Shown piece by piece: positions 22,216-35,400 of a stretch of 64,000 nucleotides of DNA. The stretch's first letter is position 1. The number at the start of each line of letters is the position of its first letter. The notes under the pieces were generated by a model, which ran no database searches, was not told the DNA's origin, and saw nothing but the letters and a program-made list of their open reading frames with translations. The DNA is from Tigriopus japonicus (taxonomy: Eukaryota; Arthropoda; Copepoda; Harpacticoida; Harpacticidae). Location: assembly GCA_010645155.1 (NCBI GenBank), contig JAAGOF010000088.1, positions 1,211,384 through 1,275,383 on the forward strand. Reading direction: 5' to 3'. The position numbers and the translations under genes are program-made.

Positions 22216-23493
22216 TTTAGTTAGGTCAATCACTTCCGAAGGTCGTAGCAGGCAACCAAGTCATCATCAGATTTAATTTGATCACTTTGATCGTCATCTT
22301 GAAGAAAAGACACTTTGCGGGTTCATTCTCACTTGTGACCAATGAATTAGCCCACCATGATGTGATCATTTATTCACTCTTTCATTCACTCGTTCAAGGC
22401 TGAACTTGTTGTCTTCAAAACACCAACATCGGACTGATTTTGGGACGTGGGATTGACCTTTACCAAGGCTAGGACTTGGCTGGATCCGCTTGAAACACAG
22501 AAAACCCCGATTGGCGCACTATCTTTTGGACTCTTGGTCGATTTCCGTTTGATTTTCCACTCCCAACATGGCCGTTTGTACTTCTTGTTTACTTACGAAC
22601 TCTCGGCCTCATCCGTGTGAGGTTGCGAGCTAGGAAATTCCGCGAGTTCGCATCCAGTATTTATACTATTATATAGGTTATCCCTGAGCTAGCACGTACC
22701 GTCCCTTGAAGGTGCACATGATCATGTTATTATACTTCTGTGTTGAAAGACGGGCAAAACGACGTCTTCTTTCATGTTTCTTAAAAGTCCACTTTTGACC
22801 GTGACTTTGGTCTCAGTTGTGCGTCTTCCAAATCCTTTCGAGCTAAAGGTTATCGTCCCAGATGGAGCACATCCAATTAGGAATTTGATGGCATATCAAG
22901 TTTGACTATGAATATATTCGTTTGACAGCTAAACCCGACTTATCGCAATGGCTGCGATCCATATGAAAAGAATGAGATGGAATTCCCAATCGACCATCGA
23001 CTATTGTTTTTATTTTCACAACCAACAACATGTTTTGTTAAGTCTAACTGATGTTTCTTTAGGCATAATGTGGGTTTTTAGACGTCGGAATGATCAAAAG
23101 CCTTTCTTTTACGGTTCCGCGAGTTGGGAAGGTACCAGTAAACAAAGATTTGTTTACGAAAATCATCAGCTGAAAACAGCAGCCTAAACGTCCGAATTCA
23201 TCTTCATCATCATCAGCGTGACCAAAATTTAGATTTTCTTTTCTTAAACAATCTTATTTGCCAGAAATCTGCACCCATATCAATTAAACCGATTTCCCCT
23301 GATTTTAATCCACAATTAACTCTCCCAAGGATGTTTTTGAATTTCTTGGATTTATCATGGTGTTTCCATGGATCCTTAAAAAAGGAACATGTTTCTTAAA
23401 ATGACTTTTCAATTTGTAAACACTGAAGAAGATGCATTTCATTTTTCCATTGACATCGTAATTACAAGTTGTTATGCATGAAACAGAACACGG
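22216..23493. other. No gene recognised
   Basis: Downstream flank of CUB-A. Nothing recognisable apart from a 'ttccattgacat' motif near 23446 that also occurs beyond the 3' ends of the other two CUB genes. Confidence 0.4.
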
Positions 23494-26400
23494 CTAGCAT
23501 GCCAGTTGTTGATAGTTGAGGCTAAATCCAATAATTCCTGCAGGAGCAGTTTTTGTCTCAGCAGTTGTTGCGTCAGTGTCCCCCGTTTCAATTTCGTTTT
23601 CATCCGTTTTGAACGTTATAACAAAGGGTGCCACTTGAGCTGAAATAGACGAGCATCCTTAAAATTACTATATAGTATTGCAATTGTCCTCGTTTAAGTT
23701 AATTTAGCTATTATATTGAAATCGGAGTTCCGATTTTCCATTAATAGAGATCACTGAGACCATCATGACCTTCATTTTGAGGTCCTTGAAAAAGACTGAT
23801 ACTCTTAACAAATTTATATGAATACTAGAGTTGGGTCAGGTTCTGGTCGGGCTGATTTGACATGGGGGAAAGACGTTTTGTTCTCTAATAGACTTTTGTT
23901 CAGGTTGATAATGACACCATCACACCTGTGGAGCAAACAATCAGTGTGATCAAACAATAAGGCCAACTTTTTGAAAGTCGTTCTTGAAGCCACAAGTTGG
24001 TTGTTGTCCATCTATGTCTTGGATTAACCTTATGTAACGCAAGGACTTAAAGAGGTGTTCCTCCCAGGGCTGCCAGTTACTTGGAGACCAAAAACGCCAG
24101 ATCAACCTGTCAAAAACGCCAGATATCGAAATTCGCCGCCAGATTTTTTTTAAAAAAACGCCAGAATAACGCCTGATTTTAGTTCCTTCATTATGCATTT
24201 GTTCTAGAGGAGACATATCATGTACTAACCTTTCATCAATAAAGATAGCTGAGTTGAACTTGTCAAGCATCCTTTGGGTTGATACAGTTTAATAAGACAC
24301 ATTTTTTGCACACATTTGCTCTCATTTAGATAGAATGAGACTTTGAATTTGAGTTTATCAGTAAGACCTAATAAGACACAAATAAAGCAAACCACCATCA
24401 TATTCAAGCTAATAATCATGAGTGTAAACCTTTCAAAAAGTTTTGTACCCTAAAAATTTGCTTTTGTAAGTAGTTGAAATATTTGGAAATTTTGTGTATT
24501 ATTTGTTTGGCCTTTTACCCATATATTTACAAAGTTTGATTTTTTGGCATTTCTTGCACTTCATTAGCCTTGTTTTAGCCAACAGAAACGCAAAATCGTA
24601 TTTTTTTAACCTTTTTTGTTTTTCCTTAAAAACTCTTCAGTTTCTTTGACATTTGAGTTTGTCACTGCAATAAATTGATTTGCCATTCCAATACATTTTG
24701 TTTACCATTCAAGCATATATTTTTTCATCCAAACACACTTTCTTTACAATGCCAGCAATTTTTTTTCCAATCTAGCGCATTTTGCTTGCCTCTTTCTCAG
24801 CTTGAAAAGCACCTTCTATTTGCTAAAATCTTCAAGCTTACCAATACTAGTTTCAACGGCCCAGCACTCTCTTATAGTAATTATAAGATTTTAATATCAG
24901 AATGTATAAATGACGATTATTATAAGCGCTACTTTTGGTTGTTTATCTGAAATTGCAAGAAAGTTAACATAAAAAAGAGAAAAACGAAAGAGATGGGCCA
25001 AAATATGGTCACATTATTTTTTGCAACTAATGTTGTTACTTTGAGCTCTGTTATGCTGAATTCTGCCAGAACAGTGTGACACTATTGTGTTTCAACTAAT
25101 CCTACAATATCAAAGAGAATATATAAAAAACAAATTTCACGATTTTCAGTTAAATACCGCCAGAAATTTGTCAAAATGTTCTTCCCCGCCAAACAGAAAT
25201 TTCCCAACGCCAGGCTGTAACATAAACCGCCAGATTACCGCCAGATTTTTCAGTCCCGGCAAATAAAAAATGTCGCCGCCAGCCGAGGCCTCAAACCGCC
25301 AGATACACCAAAATCTGGCGGGCCAAACCGCCATCTGGCAGCCCTGGTTCCTCCTATCAAGACTTAGAGCTCTGAAGTTTAGAATGAAATCATCAAATGC
25401 GACCTCTTGCGGGCGCAGGCGTTCAGACCAAAGAAGCAGAATGTCATTGCAATAGCATTTGATTATAAGCGATTTTCGACTATTAGGAGTTGTACTATGG
25501 TGCCGGCGGTTTTTTTCAAAAATGAGGACCATGATCAGATCAAACAGTTTGTGAGTTTTTATCAGCAGGTTTACCTTTGAAATAATAGAAGAAGTGTTCA
25601 GAGTATCCATTTTGTCAATTCTTGAATTTTCTTTGATGTGTCAGTGTTTAGTCTTCCTGTATGAAAGTGTTTGTAAACTTTCAATTTCTTTTTTCAATGT
25701 CATAGTACCCTAGTGAAGACAGTTTGTTAAGGTGTTCATAATAGATTATCTAAAATAATTGTATGGAATATCTTAAAACCACTAAAATCATTAATTGATA
25801 TAGTTATTTGAGCAAATTTCAAATGCCCACCTTAACAAACTGTCTTCATTTTGATACTTTTACATTGAAAAATGATATTGAAAGTCTCTGTTAGAGCAAA
25901 GCTAAGCACTGACACATCATAGGGCATTCAAGAATTAACAAAATGGACACTTCGAACACCAATTTCTTCAATTATTTCAAAGGAAGTCTATACTTTTACA
26001 TTTACTCCGGTGGGGTTCAACAAAAACAGCCCTAAAGATTCCTTGACTTTGTGCTTTAGGGAGCGGTAGTACTTTTGGGGATACGTTGAATCTTGAGAAT
26101 ATGATCATGTTCAGAAATAGCTTTTAATGATTAGTTACATAACTCTTACTGTTAAGAAAGTCTTTGTTAAGAAGTCTTTGTTCCTCGTTTTGAATGGGCG
26201 CTTGATCATTCCCAATAATTGTTTGTCTTACTTTGAACGCTATCTTGGCCCCATATCCTGAAAAGGTGAGATTCTGATCCATTGTGACATTAAGATCCAT
26301 CTCTTCTGTTGTTTCTTCGGCTTCGCCGTCCATCACATACATATTTTGAGGGCACAAACGATTTCCCAAACTTTAAAACATTGCATTTCTGAGCCTAAAT

Positions 26401-29400
26401 TCCATGGCATGTTCTCTAGCCCAACGCCTTGCAGCATCTAAGTGCTTTTGAAGGCTCACTTGGTCCTGTTTTCTCTCGATATTCTTGAAGATTTTGGTAT
26501 CATCATCGAATTTTGAAACTCGGGAGCCTGAGTGATGAGTAGGGACGGGCAGAAAGTGCAAATAATCTTACCCTTTTAGTTACCAAAAGTTGCAAAAAAA
26601 TGTGCCCAAAAGTGCAAAACAAAGTGCAGAAAAATGTTGAAAGTGCAAATAAATGTCAAAAAAGAGCAAATAAATGTCAAAAAAGAGCAAATAAATGTCA
26701 AAAAAGAGCAAATAAATGTCAAAAAAAGAGCAAAGAAATGTCAAAAAGAGCAAAGAAGTGTCAAAAAAGAGCAAACAAATGTCAAAAAAGAGCAAATAAC
26801 TTGCATTTGGACTTAAAACGTCATGCATGGAGTACCCACGGCTCCTACTTGAGCAGGAGAAGTCATTTACAAGTTCTAAAGACATTTGAGACTAGTTTGA
26901 GGTGAAGAAACAATGCCGCACAACTAATGGAGTTCTATTAATTAGGTCACTAGCAAAAAGGATGTAAAGTCATGAAAAATACTCTAGTCAAAAATCTTCT
27001 GAATTTTTCACTCCTAAGGTAGTCTCGTGGATGTATGTACCTAAAATATTGTCGAAATATAGTTAGCAATTGTTTTAAATGGCTTTATATCACTCCGTTT
27101 TCGTCCTTCAAGTTGTTTAAAAATAGACATTGAAAATTGAACAGAAAAATACCCACGGGTGCCTAACAATTGCATCAAAGAAAATAGTCGTAAATGTGTT
27201 TTAAGCATGTTTTTAGTGACATTACTTCAATATTTGGCCCATGGCCTAATTACCAGAACTCAATTTCAAATGTGGCATTCCTTGTCTCATCACATCAAAA
27301 CTGTTTGTCGATCCTTCCATTTCCATAAAATGAGTTTCTTTAGGTTTGCTTTTTGTTGGTTGCATGCAATGAGATTCTTTTGTCTAATCTTTAATTTAGT
27401 AAACAGGATGTTATAGTTAAAGCCAAGATGGTGAATAAAGTGTGAGGTTTGTGTCTGAAATGCACATATTTCTTCAAGGTGCTAAGAATGGTTGATTGCA
27501 AATGCAAGCTTTTTCGACTAGTTCAAAATTTGATCTTGAAACTAAAAATTCTTTCAAAAGCCACTACATTTTCCTAACAATTTGTCAATTTTGGCCAAAA
27601 ACGTAAATAAAAAGTGCAAATAAAGGTGAAAAGTGCAAAAGTGCAGAAAAATGGGTTTATGTTACCAAAAATCTTTTTACACTATTTGCCCGTCCCTAGT
27701 GATGAGGTATACAGTTGATAAAAGAAGATAGAAAACAGCAAGACGCTCCCTTGTGGAACACCGGAAGAGACCTTTGCCATGGTGACGCTATACCGCTCAC
27801 AACTCAACCACTCAACCAGTAAGCCAATGGATGAGTAATCGGACGAATTCAGCTGGGGATTCTGGCGCCAAAATGGCTAGGGATGCGTCAGAGTCGAGAC
27901 TAACCCTCAAAAAAACTTAACCAGAATTCTTGAGTCTAATTCGCAATCTCCGTTTTGACAATCAATTGAAACGAACTTTACCCTCACGTAGCAAACTTAA
28001 ACGATGAAACAACCGACCCTAGTTCTGACCCATCTCTAACGAGTTTGGCCCCCAATCCCCAGCTGAATTCGTCTGACTACACTCATCAACCCACTTGATG
28101 CACTGGGGATGAATGCTAGTGGAGACGAGTTTTTCCACCATCTTTTTTGTGTGGAACGCGATCAAGGGCCCTTGCAAAATCTAAGTATACGGTGTCAAGG
28201 CAACCACCCTTATCAATAGCATCCACTGCCTTCTCAATGTGGGCCAACTCATTTGATAAACAAGAAAGATTGTTTCTAAAACCATATTGGCCATCCTCCG
28301 AAAAGCCCTTCTGGGAAAGGTGTTCAATAAAGCGGATCTTGAGGAGCTTTTCCATGACCCTCCCAACGGTTAACGTTTTGGAAATCCGCCTGTAACTTCC
28401 GGGATCCATTCTATCGCCCCCCCCCCTTGTGTAATCAATGGCGTCATGTTTGCCATCTTCCAATTCCAGGGAAACTCCTGCGTGTCTAGAAATCGATTGA
28501 TCAGTATGGCCAAGGGGCAGGCAAGTCCAGCCCAAAGTACACTGAGCAAGGCGCTGGGGAAATTCTCAGGCCCAACTGACTTGGTTGGTTTTAAAGTAAC
28601 CAATTCGTTGAATACATCATCTGTGGTCACAAGGGGCACCAAACACGGCACCATGCACGGACTTAAGGCACGGCTTGACAAGGTGGATTGTGTGACGACG
28701 CTCTCAAATTCCTTTCCCAACAAGTTAGCAACATCTTGAGGGTATGAGTGCAATTTTTTTTGCCTTTCCTTGAGGGGACCTTATGTTCTTGGAGACTTTT
28801 TATTGGCTTACATACCCATAGACGGCCCAGGCATTATTTGATGGTGTTAGATGCTATTCTTACTCTATCACTTCTTTTCGCATATTTCCTTTTACTCTTT
28901 CCTTAAGGGTGTGAAAGGTCTCTTAGTCTGATTGCAAGCGTGTGTTTCTGTATTTCGTGAATGCTTGCTTTTTTTCTTACTGAGCTTTTTGAGGTCTGAC
29001 GTGAACGATCCTTTTGATGTCCATCATTTTTTTGTTCAGCTGTACATAAAGAGGTACGCCAGTTCTCATATAGCTATTAAATACCTCTCACGAGTCTTCC
29101 ATATTCAGGTCTTTGAGTGCTGTCCCCCCATCACTGGTTGAGGTATTCGGAGAACTCTATTACTTTTGTCTTTCGCCAACATGGCAAAGCATTAGCTCTC
29201 CTCTTGTGTATAATACCTCCCGTTATCAATACATGGTACGTGGATAATTATTTCTTCGGCAAAGTGGTCACTAGTCGTGCAGAATGGTCTTCGTGCAGTC
29301 TTTCCGGACTGCTATGTGCTTAATTACACAATTCACATTACCCAAAACGGCGTCTAGGGTGTTTCCATCAATGTGGGTTCGCTTCTTCACAAGTTGTTCA

Positions 29401-32400
29401 AGCCCTGCAAGGCTAACAGCCTCCCTGAGCTCATCGCCAGCCTTCCCGGGCCCTCCCACCCAACCATTTTACTTGTGGGTAATTAATCAGCGAGTTTTCT
29501 TTAACATTTGCGAGAAAATCGTTCAGCGCTGTGCTTTGATCGTTAGAATGGTTAGGACGGCGATAAGCAGAGAAAATGCGTATCCCACCCTCCAATTCCA
29601 CTTCACAGATTTTATGGATTGCCTTGAAATCTCAGATGCTGATGCCCTCTCGGCATACAATAATTACGCCGCCTCCATGATCTAGGCTTCCTTGCTCTCC
29701 TATCCCGACGAGCACTAACAGAATAGTTTGTATTCCTGATTATCAGGACCACCAAATTTTGGTAAAAAATATTGACAAAAATGTATTATTTTTAGTAATA
29801 ATTTTGAGAAGTAATGTAACGAAATCGGATTTTTTGGTAATTTTTTTGGTAATTATTTGCAGTAGAACCTGACCCTTTCCTATACTCCCATCATCTGTAA
29901 GCCTGAAAAACTAAATTAATACTGTTACAACTGTATTAAACCATCTCTGATGGTTTAATATCTGATGGTTTAATCTGACCATTTTTTAAATATTTGGGTG
30001 CTTTTTAAATATTTTCTTAGATATTTTGATGTTTTTCCTTAAATATTATTTAAATATTTGACCTTGAAAATTAAATATTTTCGGCCGCTCTAGTCATCAT
30101 CTATCAAGTTGGTCATCCAAGTCTCGGTCATCATCATAAAGTTTGGACGGTCAGCCTCAAGACTAGCCTCCACCTCCTTGTTCCATTTCACAAGGCTTTT
30201 GACGTTCGGAAGCTTGAATTTTTGAATGCTTCATTTGTTTGATTGTCATTTGTAATCATAACTTCGGATCTGGACAGACAATTTTTCATGCTTCTATATA
30301 TAGATTACGTTTCTTTAGCAAGAATCAGTCGGCTAATAAAAACTTACAACAGACTGAGATTTGGATCGTTGGATCCGCAACGACGTAAGCATCTCCCAAT
30401 GCCTTGTCGGCCATTGAAGATAAAACTCTGCCACAAATTCGGCCTTCTCCTCCAGTTGCCGCGACTGGAGTTGGGAGAGATTTCAAAGGGCCCACCAAAT
30501 CTTGTGCTCCCGGGATCTAAAAGCAAAAAATGTAGATTTAGAGATTGCAAAATTAGTAATCCCAATTTTTTTTTCGAAGGAACGTCTCTAAAAAACAATG
30601 AGAAAAAAGAGAATAACCGTGCACTTTTGCCAGCAAAACTTAAACCACAAAATGGATTCAGCACCCCATTACTTTTTGCCATCCCGTTCTGTACTCCAAA
30701 CAAGAATAGTGTAAAACAGGGGTACGTAACCACTTTTGGGTCAAGGCCCACAAATTTGTTTACATGTTGTCAGGTGCCCACCAAACACACGTTGGCAAAA
30801 ATTAACTATCAAAGAGCTTTGGGCCCACGAGTAAAGTACCATGGATGTCTCTCGGGCCCACTATTTTGAACTTTTCCCATAACTCCTGGGCCCACCAAAG
30901 ACTACCATTGGGCCCACATGTGGGCTGCGGCCCACTGGTCGCTTACCTCTGGTGTAAAAAGTTCCCTCTCACGGAAACATACAATCTGTTAAATGTGGAG
31001 CTCGACGTTTTTAAAATCCAACAGAATGGAGGAGACGTGGTGTTGTAATAAGCGCAGTGTCGTGTAGTAAGATAGGTCCCAAATTCTCCTCTCCGACCTC
31101 CCTCAATCAAACGTTAGACGTTAATCAACACCATATATCAGGGATAGGTAACCGGGTGGGCTGCTGCCCACATATGGGTCCAAGGGTAGTCTTTGGTGGG
31201 CCCAGGAGCTATGGGTAAAGTCCAAAATAGTGGGCTTGCGAGACACCCATACTACTGTAACCGTGAGCCTGAAGCTCTTTGATCATTAATTTGTGTGCCT
31301 CTGACAACATGTAATCAAATTTGATGGGCCTTGACCCAAAAGTGGTTACTGACCCCTGCCATGGACCAATGTATCCTAGACTGAGATGGTAGCTTCAAAA
31401 TAAATCATCATTGCTCCCATTAAGAGAACGTGTTACATTTTACAGGAGCTGTTTTTTCTTGTAACAAGTTTTTTTTCTATTTATTTTCAGTTCAATCAAA
31501 CAAGAGAGTCAAAAGTTATGCGTAGGGCTGAATATTTTAGGTTTTACATAAAAACTTAGGTTTTAACCTAAAACGCCTAATTCTGGCAATTTTACCTAAA
31601 ATTAGGTTTTCAGTCAAAAATTTACATTTTTCTCGCCTTTTTAGGGCAGTTTTTACCTAAAACTAAGTTTTCAACCTGATATTAACTTTTTTACTTATCC
31701 TAGAGTCATTTGCACAATAAGGTCCCTCAACCCAGTGTATTCAAAAAACAAAACACGAGAACAAAGGATGAGAGAAGAGGAGTGGGAGCCACAATGATTT
31801 TCATCCCATCAACATGCCAAATCAGCGTTACCAGGAGGTTTCAGGCAGACATTGCCAAAAGTTGTTTGAAATACTGCCAATTACGGGCGCTCGCTGCCAT
31901 TTTTGAAGTCACATAACGCCACATTCTGTCACCTTTGAGCCGAATTTTTCTCGTTTTTAATCATTTCATCTCGTTTTTTAGGGCTCAAATTTTAGATCTC
32001 GTTTTTTAGGTCAAAATTTTTTGATCTCCTTTTCTTGGTCGACAATTTTCGATATCGTTTATTGGTCGATTTTTTTTGCCTACCCTTCTACTTTTTGCCA
32101 TATTCTGCCACTTCAGAAATTTCACTACCACAAAATTTTCTTTACTGCCATTTCTGCCACTTTCCCACCACTGCCTCTGTCTCTGCTCCACTACTTTTAC
32201 TCTTGTAAAAAAGTAAACTGCTGTAGAGCAATTAATAAAAGGCTATATTTGGTCTGGTGTTATCTATACAACCTAAAAAAAACCTAAAACGTAATTTTTG
32301 GCAACCTAATTATGTCATAATTCGCCCAAAAAGTTAACCTAAAATATTCAGCCCTAGTTATGCGTCTTTGAATTTCAGATAAGGGTAAGAAGAAAATGAA

Positions 32401-35400
32401 CTCGTTCGACCTCTTATTGCAAGATCTTGCAAGATCTTCCGTCGTTTGCTTAAGCCGAAAATCAATAGACAAACTCTTTGTGATATGACAAATACTGCAG
32501 CTCCTGTAAAACATAACGCATTCTCTTGAAGGAGAGCAAAGGTGATGAAATTGAAAGCTACAACCGCAGTCCAGCACTAACATGGTCTATTTCCCCACAC
32601 ACAGAAGGAAAATCATTCTCACACCGGACTTGAGATTGCCTATCGGAAAAATTGGACGATGTGATGGTTGGCTTCGTTGGCTCGGCGACGCTCAACCATC
32701 TGAGTTCCATAATTTGTATTGTTAAAAAAATAATTCAACAACACTTCCATACTTAAAAGTCGTTATTCAATCTGTATTTTCCCACTGTCAATGCCATTTA
32801 ATGTCAACTATGAACGGCTTCTATGATTTTGTAGTCTGCTGCTTCTTTTTCGGCTGAAACTTTCTATCATTAGTTAAGATTAAGTCAATATGTTGAATTT
32901 TTGATGAAATTCCGTTTCCAATACGCGAACGGAATCCTTGAGTACAAGGGAAAAATGTGAAATACGGGGAAGTTGGTGAACTTTTTCTATTTTCCAAGCA
33001 TTCTTTGCCATAAATTTGGATAGAGTCTATGGTTGACTTTTGATTAACTTCTGAAATATTCCCCCTAAGTGGGATTTTAACCAGGATCACGTACTTGCCA
33101 TGGCAGCGAATAAGACGCCATAGCATTCTCAAATCCATTGCAAATGTTTATTGAACTATTCTTCACTTACCAAGATATAGTCTGTTGTGCACATAAAACC
33201 AACAGCCGATTTTGCTGCCGGATCTGGACTTAAGCTAAAAAAAGCAATCAAATTTGATGTGTTGAAAGATAGTTGTCTCATGTTTTATGCTTACGTTAAT
33301 CCAAAAGCAACCTAAAATTAAATAAGAATACTACTAGTGCCATGTCCATTTTATTTTATTTCATTCCATTGTTAATTAGCCAAGGATTAGGCATTTCAAA
33401 AAATAATTCATTTCCACCAACTCTTACCTGTGACGAAACAATTGCGCCCGCAATGGAGTCAGCAAAATTAGGCACATAGCAGATGGTGCACCTGCCAGAT
33501 TCTCTTCTAATGCAAATATTGTAGCACTGATTGGATAAATGGGTGGCTAAAAAATATCGATGTTTGGATCAAATTGTCTTTGTGAGATACATTGGCATTA
33601 CCTGTTGCAGTCACTGCAGCTGACGTGGTTGGAAAATTGAAGCTGTGTGAAAGATGAACAAAATTAGTCATTCTATTGAATATCTTGTGAAGAAACAAGT
33701 TATTGCCTCAAAATGGTGATATTAGGTGAAGCATTATGACTACGTGATGATTTAGATTTTGACATAAAGAGACAAGCTTTTTCCTCAAACTGGTGATCTT
33801 GTGTGAAGCATTATGACAACGTGATGATTTAGATCTTGACGTTTTAGATGGAATACTACTTCAAGCACGTAAGCTTACTAAACATGCAGTTGGATAAATG
33901 TATGGATTTTTAACTTAGAAATTTAGGAGTAAAATTGGGCAAGATAGGGCAAGGAGGGCTTGAGGCAGGATCAATTTGGAAAAACTGCTTAGGTTTAATC
34001 AGTAAAATGGAAATTCAACGGAAGTCACTTTTTTTGTGCCATGATCAGACCCAAAATGTCTTTTGAAATCCGTCCTTGATACAGTAGTTCATGGATAGGA
34101 TCAACTGAATAAGATAGACTAAGTGTAATTATATGTAGCATGGCTTGTGGCAAATCTGTGAAAAAAATGATTCAGCCATAAAAAGTCACCTTGAAATTGT
34201 TCCCGATGTTCCAGTGAAGTACTGAAGACAACCTTCAGGTCCTAAAACAAGGTAAGATAAAAGAGAATCAATACTTTATATTTCAGTTCTCGAAACTTGT
34301 TCTTTCCCGTCACACCAGTTTATTCTATACCAAATAACGTTTCTATTAGGTTGAAAAGATCAGTAATACCCCAAATCCGATATTTTGACTCTTCTTGATT
34401 TTCCCTTTAGAAAGGGATTTGAGAAGTCAATAACTTTCGTTCAATCAGATTTCAAATGTCAAAAAGATATGGTCAAAACTGGCTATCGGAATATACTGCA
34501 TAATCTAGTCACCAGCAAAATCATTTTTGCAACAAAAGCTGTTCCTTTTCTTACATTTTTGTAAACACTGGAAGTTGGACGACCGCTTGGAGGGCAAAAC
34601 AGTTCAAAAAACGGTTTGCAATCGATTCCCAGGAGACCACGCATTGTACTGTTTTACCTAACGTCTAGGTATTGACAAGCCCAAAACAGCCAAAAAAAAA
34701 TTGGGAGGTGATCAGCTGTAAGCTGTGAACTGTATTTTTTGTTTTGATTTCAACAGACTGGCCTGTTTAGAAACGCATTCAAACTTGACCCTGTCTCAAT
34801 CATGCCCAAGACAGGCTTGATGAAACAGATTTTTCGAAAGCTGAAAACATGAACCCTTAGCCTTTAAAAGCTGCCTGTGTTTCCTTAGACATTTAAAACT
34901 TAGATTAGAGCTTCAAAAGAAGGATTTTTTTCCGGGTTAGAAGCAACACTTGTGTTTAAAAAACACCCTTAAATTACGTACTTAATAATTACGTACCCCT
35001 TTGACTGCATTACAAAATGTGTTGCCCCTTTATAATTCAAAATCGTTGTTGGGCCACATTGCCAAGGCGTTTTAAAGGTAATGATATCAAAACTTTGACA
35101 TTGCATCCAAAATAGCAATGGAAATCGATAGGTCATATTTGCATACCTCCTATTTCTTCGGAGCATTTGTATTGTGTCACTTTGATATCCCAAGATCTTG
35201 TAGCTGTTGAGCTTGACAAGCTGAATGCAGCTTGATGACACTGATCACTGGCATCCACGATAACTTCAAATAAAGAAATACGATGTTTAGAGATGAGATT
35301 ATGCTTAGTTTATGGATGGTTGGATGCTTACTGTGTTGACCTGTATTGAAGCCACAAATGATTGGTGTCCCAATACCACCTGGGACTGTAACTGAAAACT

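Larger units (their letters stand above)
26124..29690 (-). pseudogene. Decayed non-LTR retrotransposon (LINE), split by two insertions
   Basis: On the minus strand the parts appear in LINE order. 29690-29270 is an endonuclease C-terminal part (GGGVIIVCREG, then AYRRPN in a shifted frame, then EQLVKKRTHIDGNTLDAVL). 28753-28116 is reverse transcriptase blocks (SYRRISKTLTVGRVMEKLL, QYGFR, YLDFARALDRVPH) with a frameshift near 28400-28500. 27827-27707 has SGVPQGSVL. 26531-26124 is the catalytic block in the form FDDDTKIF, then LQKHLD and a thumb-like region. The pieces are separated by a palindromic element (27828-28095) and a hAT element (26540-27698). Stops and frameshifts show it is dead. The pattern resembles Jockey/CR1-group LINEs; the exact clade is uncertain. 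Confidence 0.88.

Noticed and set aside
26580..26905. Repetitive open frames on both strands (Lys/Gln/Cys-rich plus strand, Phe/Leu-rich minus strand)
   Set aside because: They are translations of the minisatellite inside a hAT element, and the periodicity explains the lack of stops.
29284..29685. 133-codon plus-strand frame
   Set aside because: It is antisense to the LINE endonuclease remnant, which has clear motifs on the minus strand.
30243..30869. 208-codon plus-strand frame
   Set aside because: It is antisense to the 169-nt CUB-A exon (30348-30516) and runs into the hAT MITE at 30717. It has no domain of its own.
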